From positions 4,914,001 to 4,978,000 of the forward strand of contig NZ_LT960614.1 of NCBI RefSeq assembly GCF_900231165.1: a DNA stretch of 64,000 nucleotides. The letters are read 5' to 3'. This DNA is from Hartmannibacter diazotrophicus (GTDB lineage: Bacteria > Pseudomonadota > Alphaproteobacteria > Rhizobiales > Pleomorphomonadaceae). The notes below the pieces were generated by a model, which worked only from the letters and a program-made list of their open reading frames with translations, made no database searches and was not told where the DNA came from. This document shows, one piece after another, positions 27,239 to 34,354 of this stretch (positions within the stretch are counted from its first letter, which is position 1; the number at the start of each line of letters is the position of its first letter). A program made the position numbers and the translations under genes.

Positions 27239-28195
27239 TCAGAGCAGTCCCTGTTCCTTGTAGTAGCGCTCAGCACCCGGATGCAGCGGCACCGGCATGC
27301 CCTTGAGCGCGCTTTCCAGCTTAATGGCACCGGCCGCCTTATGGGCCGCCACCATTTCCGGCAGGTTTTCGAACAGCAGCTTGGTCATCTGGTAGGCCGT
27401 CTCGTCGGAGACTTCCGAGTGGGTGACGAGGAAGTTGACGACGGCGACCGTCGGCACGTCCTTGTCCTGGCCCTCATAGGTGCCGGCGGGAACCGTCCCG
27501 GCGATATAGGGCGCACCGAGCGTCTCGGCGACGCTCGCAGGCACCGCCACCATCGTCACGGGAACCGAGGCGGACAGATCCTTGAAGGAGGCAACGCCGA
27601 GGCCCGCCGACTGCAGCGTCGCGTCGAGCTCGCGGTTCTTGATGAGTTCGACGGATTCGGAGAAGGGCAGGTATTCGGTCTTGCCGAGATCGTCGTAGCT
27701 CATCCCCGCGGCGGCCAGGAGCTTCCGGGCGTTGAGTTCGGTGCCGGATTTCGGCGCGCCGACGGAAAGGCTCTTGCCCTTCAGGCCGGCAAGGTCGGTG
27801 ATACCCGAATCCTTGGTGGCCATGATCTGGATAAAGTTCGGATAGATCGCCGCGATCCCGCGCAGCTTGTCGAGCGGCGCCTTGAAGCCGGCCTCCGCAT
27901 CGCCGTCCCAGGCGAGCTTGACCGAATCCCCGAGCGCGAAGGCGATCTCGCCGCGTCCCTGCTGCAGGAGGTTGAGGTTTTCGACCGAGGCCTTGGTGGA
28001 CTGCACCTGCGTGCGCACGCCCTCCATCTTCTCGCCGTAGATCTTCGAAAGGGCCACGCCCAGCGGATAGTAGACACCCGAGGTGCCGCCCGTGAGGACG
28101 TTGATGAACTCCTCGGCCTTGGCGGGAAGGGCGGAGACGGCGAGACAGGCGGCAACGGCGGTGCTGGCGACAGCACGCATCACGGATCGCTTCAT
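27239..28195 (-). CDS. TAXI-family TRAP solute-binding protein
   Basis: The 318-residue periplasmic protein has a signal peptide cleaved near AKA-EE (residue 27) and the TAXI signature at the mature N-terminus: FINVLTGGTSGVYYPLGVAL and QVQSTKASVENLNLLQQG. LSVGAPKSGTELNARKLL follows. It delivers its ligand to the fused permease encoded downstream. The ATG has GGAGG upstream, and the longer open frame was rejected. The gene is divergent from the SDR gene. Confidence 0.93.
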   Translation of the reverse strand: MKRSVMRAVASTAVAACLAVSALPAKAEEFINVLTGGTSGVYYPLGVALSKIYGEKMEGVRTQVQSTKASVENLNLLQQGRGEIAFALGDSVKLAWDGDAEAGFKAPLDKLRGIAAIYPNFIQIMATKDSGITDLAGLKGKSLSVGAPKSGTELNARKLLAAAGMSYDDLGKTEYLPFSESVELIKNRELDATLQSAGLGVASFKDLSASVPVTMVAVPASVAETLGAPYIAGTVPAGTYEGQDKDVPTVAVVNFLVTHSEVSDETAYQMTKLLFENLPEMVAAHKAAGAIKLESALKGMPVPLHPGAERYYKEQGLL

Positions 28196-28561
28196 GGGTT
28201 TCCTCCGGCGTTTCTTTTGATTTGCCTTTGGCCGGCCAGACAGTCCCGTCTCCGGGCTTGTTGACCGGCATGCAGCAAGCCTAGTGAAAACAAGGAGCGA
28301 GGTCGCCACAAAAATGAAGGCGGCATGACGAATTCTTCAGCAATTTCCGTGCGGCCGGCGCCCGGACCGGGGTATTCGCAGGACGGACCGCACGTGCGGA
28401 GGCGGCAACCCCCTCCGCATATCGCGGACAGGACAGTGGCAAATCTTCACTGGTATGGTATCAAGACCTGTTGCCCGAACGGCGACCGGATCGGGCATCG
28501 CGAAAAAAGCCGGCAGGCATCGTCCGTGCCGCGCCGCAACGAAAACAGGGGGAGACCGTTC
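28196..28561. promoter_or_regulatory. Divergent upstream region of the TAXI-TRAP and SDR genes
   Basis: This gene-free stretch should hold divergent promoters. A short direct repeat (GGTATGGTAT, about 28453-28462) and A-rich runs near 28285-28320 and 28500 are the only features I see. No regulator gene is adjacent. Confidence 0.3.
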
Positions 28562-29299
28562 ATGCAGAAACGCTTCAAGGGCCGACGCGCCATCGTCACG
28601 GGTGGAGCCTCCGGCATCGGGCTCGCCTGCGCCATGCGGCTTGCACAGGAGGGCGCGCGCGTTGCGATCTGGGACATGAATGCCGACGCGGCGAAGACGG
28701 CGGCCGAAAAGCTTGGCGGCCTTGCTGTTCCCGTCGACATCACCAGCCTCGAAGACGTCGGGCGGGCCGCTGATGAGACGAAAAAGGCGTTTGGCGGCAT
28801 CGACATTCTCGTGGCGAGCGCAGGCATCACCGGCCCGACCGTCCCCGTCACCGAATTTCCCATGAACGGTTTTCGTCAGGTCTTCGACGTGAACCTCTTC
28901 GGCCTCGTCCACTGCAACAAGGCGGTTCTGCCGGCGATGCTCGAGAGCGGCTATGGCCGGATCGTCAACATCGCCTCGATCGCCGGCAAGGAGGGCAACC
29001 CCAACGCCTCGGCCTATTCGGCCTCCAAGGCAGCGGTGATCGGCTTCACCAAGTCGCTCGGCAAGGAACTGGCGACGAAGAACATCACGGTCAACGCGGT
29101 CACGCCCGCCGCGGTGCGCACGCCGATCTTCGACCAATTGCCGCAAAGCCATATCGACTTCATGCTCTCGAAGATCCCGATGGGCCGCTTCGGCACCGTG
29201 GAGGAAATTGCCGCCATCGTTGCCTTTGCCGCCAGCGAGGAATCCTCCTTCATAACCGGTCAGGTGCTCGACGCCTCCGGCGGCCGCGCGACCTACTGA
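28562..29299 (+). CDS. Short-chain dehydrogenase/reductase
   Basis: The 245-residue classical SDR has the cofactor motif TGGASGIG, the downstream acidic residue WDMNADA (which favours NAD over NADP), the NAG-like segment VASAGITGP, Ser in IVNIASIAGKEG and the YSASK catalytic pair, then PAAVRTPIF. It should oxidise or reduce a sugar or hydroxy-acid substrate in the cytoplasm. It is divergent from the TAXI-TRAP genes and may act on the imported compound, which is inference only. The ATG follows GGGGGAGAC; upstream in-frame codons are non-coding in character. Confidence 0.88.
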   Translation: MQKRFKGRRAIVTGGASGIGLACAMRLAQEGARVAIWDMNADAAKTAAEKLGGLAVPVDITSLEDVGRAADETKKAFGGIDILVASAGITGPTVPVTEFPMNGFRQVFDVNLFGLVHCNKAVLPAMLESGYGRIVNIASIAGKEGNPNASAYSASKAAVIGFTKSLGKELATKNITVNAVTPAAVRTPIFDQLPQSHIDFMLSKIPMGRFGTVEEIAAIVAFAASEESSFITGQVLDASGGRATY

Positions 29300-29336
29300 T
29301 CTTGAGGTCGGCCCGCGAATGATGCTGCTCTGCCGG

Positions 29337-31481
29337 CTAAGTCGACGGCATGACCCGCTCGCAAACCATCAGCGACCGGGCTGAAACCGCAAGATGGGCG
29401 CCTGACTCGTGTTCCGGCTCCGGATGCTGCTTCAGCGCCGTATCGATCACGACCTGCCAGAGCGCCCGATCGTCGCTTGGAACCACGAAGTCGACGTCGT
29501 GGTGAGAGGCGTTGAGCAGGATCAGGAGATCGGGCTCCCCCGCCTCGGCCGGCGCGAGCCGCACGGTGAGGCATTTCACATGCGGCCGGTTCCATTCCTC
29601 CGGCATCATCCGCTCGCCCGAGGCGGAATACCAGGTGACGTCCGGCTGGCCGAGGTGATTGCGCGCGCCGGACAGAAACTCCGCATGGGAAAGTGAGGAC
29701 CGTGACCGCCTGAGTTCGATCATGCGGGCGACGAAATCGACCAGTTCGGGATCGGAGTGCTCCCAGTCGATCCAGCCGATCTCGTTGTCCTGGCAATAGG
29801 CATTGTTGTTGCCGCCCTGGCTGTTGCCGGCCTCGTCGCCCGCGAGCAGCATCGGCACACCCTGCGAGAGCAGCAGGGTGGCGAACAGATTGCGCTTCTG
29901 GCGCCGCCGCAACTCGAGCACGGCCTCGTCGTCGGTCTCGCCCTCGACGCCGCAGTTCCAGCTCTTGTTGTCGTCGTGGCCATCGCGATTGTCCTCGCCG
30001 TTGGCCTCGTTGTGCTTGTGATTGTAGGAGACGAGGTCGTTGAGCGTGAAACCGTCATGGGCGGTGACGAAATTCACGCTCGACCATGGTCGCCTGTGGC
30101 CCTCGCCGAAGAGATCGGTCGAGGCGGCGAAGCGACGGGCGAAATGCGGCAGCACGCCCTCGTGGCCGCACCAGAACTCGCGCACCACGTCGCGGTAGTC
30201 GCCGTTCCACTCCGAAAAGCCCGGCGGGAAGGCGCCGAGTTGATAGCCGCCGGGTCCCACATCCCATGGCTCGGCGATGAGCTTCAGCCGCGAGAGCACC
30301 GGATCCTGCAGGATGGCATTGAAGAAGGCATGCCCGGGATCGAAGCCCGACGGCCGGCGGCCGAGCGTCACCGCCAGATCGAAGCGGAAGCCGTCGATGC
30401 CATAGATCGTCGCCCACATGCGAAGCGAGTCGAGGATCATCTGCAACACCTTCGGATGGTCGGTGTTGAGGGCGTTGCCGCAGCCGGTGAGATTGTCGTA
30501 GTGGCGCCGGTCGCCCGGCATCAGCCTGTAGTAGGAGGCATTGTCGATACCGCGGAAGGAGAGCGTCGGTCCGAGGTGATTGCCCTCGGCGGTGTGGTTG
30601 TAGACGACATCGAGAAGGACCTCGATCCCGGCCTGGTGCAGGCGGTCGACGGCCATGGCGATGTCTTCCAGGCCGCCCGGCCCGAGATAGCGGGCCTCGG
30701 GAGCGAAGAAGGCGAGCGTGTTGTAGCCCCAGTAGTTGGAAAGGCCGCGCTGCACCAGATGGCGGTCCTGCGTGAAGGCATGGATCGGCATCAGTTCGAC
30801 CGCCGAGATGCCGAGCCGCACGAAGTGATCGATGACATCGGGCGCGGCAAGGGCTGCGAAGGTGCCCCTCACATCCTCCGGGACCAGCGGATGGCGCATC
30901 GTGAGGCCCCGCGCGTGCGCCTCGTAGATCACCGTCTTCGGCCAGGGCGTGCGCGGATGCGGCGTATGGATCAAGGGCATCGTCGGATGCACACGGGCTT
31001 TCGGCACGAAAGGGGCGCTGTCGCGCTCGTCCATGATCAGGTCGGCATCCTTGCCCTCGCCGATCCGGTAGCCGTGGACCGCATCGTCCCAGACGAGGGG
31101 GCCGACCAGGCTGCGGGCGTAGGGATCGATGAGCAGCTTGGCGTCGTTGAAACGATGACCGTCCCTCGGCGCCCACGGCCCCGTCACGCGCCAGCCGTAG
31201 ACCTGGCCGCGCCCGACGCCAGGCAGGTGGCAGTGCCAGACGCCGTTGGTGCATTCGCTGAGGGCGATCCGTTCGCTCTCGCGGCTGCCGTCATCGGAAA
31301 AGAGACAGAGCGTCACCGCTTCGGCATTGTCGGAAAAAAGGGCGAAATTGGTGCCCGTCCGATCAGGCGTCGCCCCGAGCGGATAGGGGCTGCCCGCCTC
31401 GACGCGCCGCCTGCCGGCAACGGCGAAAGGCGATCCGTCCTTTTTCGCCGGCGGCATATCGATTGCCAGATGCTTGTTCAT
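29337..31481 (-). CDS. glgX: Glycogen debranching enzyme GlgX
   Basis: The 714-residue GH13 enzyme has an N-terminal CBM48 domain (PLGATPDRTGTNFALFSDNA) and the catalytic barrel. Region I is DVVYNHTAEGN, region II has nucleophile Asp in GFRFDLAVTLG, region III has the acid/base Glu in LIAEPWDVGPG, and region IV is FVTAHDGFTLNDLVSYN. It hydrolyses alpha-1,6 branches of limit dextrins in glycogen turnover. No other glg gene is nearby, which is unusual, as glgX often sits with glgB or glgC. It is convergent with the SDR gene and divergent from the cellulose operon. Confidence 0.96.
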   Translation of the reverse strand: MNKHLAIDMPPAKKDGSPFAVAGRRRVEAGSPYPLGATPDRTGTNFALFSDNAEAVTLCLFSDDGSRESERIALSECTNGVWHCHLPGVGRGQVYGWRVTGPWAPRDGHRFNDAKLLIDPYARSLVGPLVWDDAVHGYRIGEGKDADLIMDERDSAPFVPKARVHPTMPLIHTPHPRTPWPKTVIYEAHARGLTMRHPLVPEDVRGTFAALAAPDVIDHFVRLGISAVELMPIHAFTQDRHLVQRGLSNYWGYNTLAFFAPEARYLGPGGLEDIAMAVDRLHQAGIEVLLDVVYNHTAEGNHLGPTLSFRGIDNASYYRLMPGDRRHYDNLTGCGNALNTDHPKVLQMILDSLRMWATIYGIDGFRFDLAVTLGRRPSGFDPGHAFFNAILQDPVLSRLKLIAEPWDVGPGGYQLGAFPPGFSEWNGDYRDVVREFWCGHEGVLPHFARRFAASTDLFGEGHRRPWSSVNFVTAHDGFTLNDLVSYNHKHNEANGEDNRDGHDDNKSWNCGVEGETDDEAVLELRRRQKRNLFATLLLSQGVPMLLAGDEAGNSQGGNNNAYCQDNEIGWIDWEHSDPELVDFVARMIELRRSRSSLSHAEFLSGARNHLGQPDVTWYSASGERMMPEEWNRPHVKCLTVRLAPAEAGEPDLLILLNASHHDVDFVVPSDDRALWQVVIDTALKQHPEPEHESGAHLAVSARSLMVCERVMPST

Positions 31482-31828
31482 GGTGCCCCCGCATCAACGA
31501 CACCCGGACGGCCATCAGAGGCGGTCCTCGCGGTGTTCACGACGATCGGTCGGCGAAGCGGGTGCCTTGAAGAACGGAACTCGGTCTTTCCGTGGACCCG
31601 TTCATCGGCATTCATACCGCATTGCGAACCGCTGCTACAGCAACGCATCACGAGACGGGCCAAGTGGCCTCATCGGACCGTCTCACCGGATGATGGCTGC
31701 ATGATGACGCACTGCAACATGCCCCGTGCCGGGGAAAGGCACGACGGCCCGTCACCGACTATCGCATGGCACCGGCGAGAATAAGCCGCGACGAATGCGC
31801 ATGGCTGACGAAGGCGAATATCTGAAAT

Positions 31829-31855
31829 CGCATGGCTGAAGGAGGCAGCCATGCG
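31829..31855 (+). promoter_or_regulatory. Hairpin with Shine-Dalgarno sequence in the loop
   Basis: CGCATGGCTG and CAGCCATGCG form a perfect 10-bp stem whose 7-base loop is AAGGAGG. The ATG at 31851 lies in the 3' arm, so folding would hide the start codon while exposing the ribosome site. It is about 250 bases upstream of bcsA. Confidence 0.5.
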
Positions 31856-31922
31856 ACCGGATCGATCATGGTTAACAAAATCTCAAGGCGGTCGCAAAAT
31901 TTGGCACCGGAAAGATTTCTGA
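31851..31922 (+). CDS. Possible leader peptide upstream of bcsA
   Basis: An ATG five bases after AAGGAGG opens a 23-codon frame (starts MRPDRSWLTK, ends WHRKDF). It has an ideal ribosome site but no family match can be expected at this size. It is basic (about seven Arg/Lys) with two Trp. Translation would run through the region before bcsA and could affect it. It may equally be chance. Confidence 0.25.
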   Translation: MRPDRSWLTKSQGGRKIWHRKDF

Positions 31923-32099
31923 TCCGTAACTCCAAGGAAATCAAGGGATCGAGAGTCCGATTCCGTTTACCATTGCCGCAAATGTCGTCTAAAATTTTCG
32001 GCAAATTTGCAGCTTGTGAACCATGGCATGGCTTTGATTGCTCTCGCCCCGGCAACCCGTCGGAGTCGCGAATTTCATTGCCAAGAGAAGATGTCTGCC

Positions 32100-34343
32100 A
32101 TGCTCAAGTTCGCCTGGTTTGCAGCAGCGTCGATGTTCCTGTTCCTGGTTGCCCAGCCCATCGGCAGCGAAGGGCAGGTCATCGTCGGCGTGACGCTCAT
32201 CGCGGCAATGCTCGGGCTCTGGCTGACGGGCCGGCGCGGCACGACGCGGACCGTGGTCATCATGCTCGCGCTCGCCGTTGTCTGCCGTTACGTCTACTGG
32301 CGCACAACGTCGACCCTGCCCGACCCGGGCGACCTGGTGAACTTCATCCCCGGCGCACTGCTCTACGGCGTCGAGATGTTCTCGGTGCTGATGCTCTTCA
32401 TCAGCCTCTTCGTCGTTGCCGACCCGAAGGACCGCCCCGCGGTCGTCGTCGACGACAACGACCATGACCTGCCGACCGTCGACGTCTTCATCCCGACCTA
32501 CAACGAAGACCCCGAACTTCTGGCGACCACCGTCGCCGCGGCCGTCGCCATGGACTATCCGGCCGGCCACCTCACGGTCTACCTGCTCGACGACGGCGGC
32601 TCCGACCAGAAGTGCAATTCAGAAGACCCGGTCGCCGCCCATGCGGCCATCGAGCGGCGCCGCGAACTGACGCAACTCTGCGAGGGTCTCGGCGCGGTCT
32701 ACATGACCCGTGCGCGCAATGTTTCCGCCAAGGCCGGCAACATGAACGCCGCCCTGCCGCGCACCCACGGCGACCTCGTCGCGGTCTTCGACGCCGACCA
32801 CGCGCCCGTCCGCAGCTTCCTGAAGAAGACCGTCGGCCACTTCCTCGAGGACCCGCGCCTCTTCCTGGTGCAGACGCCGCACTTCTTCCTCAACCCGGAC
32901 CCGATCGAGAAGAACCTTTCGCTCTTCAAGTCGATGCCGTCCGAGAACGAAATGTTCTATGGCGTGATCCAGAAGGGTCTCGATCGCTGGAACGCGGCCT
33001 TCTTCTGCGGATCGGCGGCCCTCCTGCGTCGCACGGCACTGGAGGAGGCAGGCGGCTTCGACGGCGTCACGATCACCGAGGATTGCGAGACGGCGCTGAC
33101 GCTGCACAGCCGCGGCTGGAACAGCCGCTATATCGACACGCCCCTGATCGCCGGCCTGCAGCCGGAGACCTTCTCCTCCTTCATCGGCCAGCGCTCGCGC
33201 TGGTGCCAGGGCATGATGCAGATCCTGCTGCTGAAGAACCCGGTCTTCCGCAAGGGCCTGAGCTTTGCCCAGCGCGTCTGCTACCTGTCCTCCAGCCTCT
33301 TCTGGCTCTTCTCGCTGACGCGGCTGACCTTCGTCTTCGCCCCGCTCCTGCACATCTTCTTCTCCATGGAAATCTATCAGGCGAGCCTGCAGGAGTTTTT
33401 CGCCTACACGACCGTCTACATGGTCGCCAACATGATGCTCCAGAACTATCTCTTCGGCCGCGTCCGCTGGCCATGGATGTCGGAGCTCTACGAATACGTC
33501 CAGTCGGTCTACCTGATCCAGGCGATCGCCAAGGTCTTCCTCAACCCGCGCAAGCCGACCTTCAACGTCACCGCCAAGGGCGTCACCATCGACCGCGACC
33601 AGCTGTCCGAGATCGCCCTGCCGTATTTCGTCATCTTCGGCATGCTGCTGACGGCGGCGGGCGTCGATGCCCTGCGCTGGTGGAACGAGCCAGCCTCGCG
33701 CGACATGCTCGCGGTCGTGGGCCTTTGGAACGGCCTCAACCTGATCATCGCCGGCCTGTCGCTGGGTGCCGTCTCCGAGCGCGCCGAACGCCGCCGCAGC
33801 CAGCGCCTCGCGGTCGCCCGCAAGGGCGTCATGGAACTCGACGGCAACGCCTTCCAGGTCCTCGTCGAGGACGTTTCCTCCGGCGGTGTCCGCGTGCGGC
33901 CGCTCGGCGCCCGGCCCCGCTTCAACCGGGCGGGAAGCCGGACCGGAACGCTGGCCATCCGCCGCAACGACCCGGGCGGCACAATCCAGACCCTCAACGT
34001 CGCCGTCCGCCGCAACATCTCCGACGAGCGCGGCCTCAGCCTCGGCCTCGAATTCGTCGACCTGTCGCTCGCCCAGTATCGCACCATTGCCGACCTCATG
34101 TACGCCGACAGCCGGCCGCTGGAAGAGTTCCGCGACGGCCGCCGCACGTCGATGGGCATCGTCCGGGGCAGCATGCGCTTCCTCGGCTGGAGCATGGCCT
34201 ACATCATGCGCGGGCTTTCCCTCGCCGGCCGGCACGGCAAGGCCGCCCCGCTCCGGTCCGAACTGGCCCGGTCCGAACCGGTCCGGGAGACTATGGCCGC
34301 GCAGCCTGTCGTCGTCCGCGTTCCCACCGAACAGAACTCGTGA
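32100..34343 (+). CDS. bcsA: Cellulose synthase catalytic subunit
   Basis: The 747-residue inner-membrane GT2 polymerase makes beta-1,4-glucan from UDP-glucose. It has N-terminal membrane spans, then DDG (164-166), DAD (231-233, FDADHAP), TED (326-328) and QRSRW (364-368). A second set of spans follows, then a PilZ domain with RxxxR (R565-R569) and DxSxxG (591-596), which bind c-di-GMP in BcsA. Two ATGs (32091 and 32100) are possible; I took the second because AAGAGAAG lies about 9 bases before it. It is the first gene of a five-gene operon. Confidence 0.96.
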   Translation: MLKFAWFAAASMFLFLVAQPIGSEGQVIVGVTLIAAMLGLWLTGRRGTTRTVVIMLALAVVCRYVYWRTTSTLPDPGDLVNFIPGALLYGVEMFSVLMLFISLFVVADPKDRPAVVVDDNDHDLPTVDVFIPTYNEDPELLATTVAAAVAMDYPAGHLTVYLLDDGGSDQKCNSEDPVAAHAAIERRRELTQLCEGLGAVYMTRARNVSAKAGNMNAALPRTHGDLVAVFDADHAPVRSFLKKTVGHFLEDPRLFLVQTPHFFLNPDPIEKNLSLFKSMPSENEMFYGVIQKGLDRWNAAFFCGSAALLRRTALEEAGGFDGVTITEDCETALTLHSRGWNSRYIDTPLIAGLQPETFSSFIGQRSRWCQGMMQILLLKNPVFRKGLSFAQRVCYLSSSLFWLFSLTRLTFVFAPLLHIFFSMEIYQASLQEFFAYTTVYMVANMMLQNYLFGRVRWPWMSELYEYVQSVYLIQAIAKVFLNPRKPTFNVTAKGVTIDRDQLSEIALPYFVIFGMLLTAAGVDALRWWNEPASRDMLAVVGLWNGLNLIIAGLSLGAVSERAERRRSQRLAVARKGVMELDGNAFQVLVEDVSSGGVRVRPLGARPRFNRAGSRTGTLAIRRNDPGGTIQTLNVAVRRNISDERGLSLGLEFVDLSLAQYRTIADLMYADSRPLEEFRDGRRTSMGIVRGSMRFLGWSMAYIMRGLSLAGRHGKAAPLRSELARSEPVRETMAAQPVVVRVPTEQNS

Positions 34344-34354
34344 GGGCATCCGCC

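Larger units (their letters stand above)
31482..32099. promoter_or_regulatory. Divergent region between glgX and the cellulose operon
   Basis: This 618-base gene-free stretch is more AT-rich towards bcsA. It contains three copies of the octamer CGCATGGC (31763, 31798, 31829), a perfect hairpin with AAGGAGG in the loop (31829-31855), a possible 23-codon leader frame (31851-31922) and a degenerate tRNA-like T-arm (about 31945-31972). I do not see a c-di-GMP riboswitch consensus. Confidence 0.5.

Noticed and set aside
28325-28561. N-terminal extension of the SDR protein
   Set aside because: The extra residues precede the dinucleotide-binding start and lack SDR similarity; the ATG at 28562 has a strong GGGGGAG ribosome site.
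31890-31972. Intact tRNA gene
   Set aside because: Only T-arm and anticodon-arm-like pieces are present and no acceptor stem pairs, so it is reported only as a possible remnant.
31482-32099. c-di-GMP riboswitch upstream of bcsA
   Set aside because: I looked for the GEMM core and its tetraloop-receptor features and did not find them. c-di-GMP control is expected through the PilZ domain instead.
32612-34354. Very long upstream extension of the bcsB frame through bcsA
   Set aside because: The extension lies within bcsA in another frame; the signal-like start at 34355 with GAGGG upstream is the true start.
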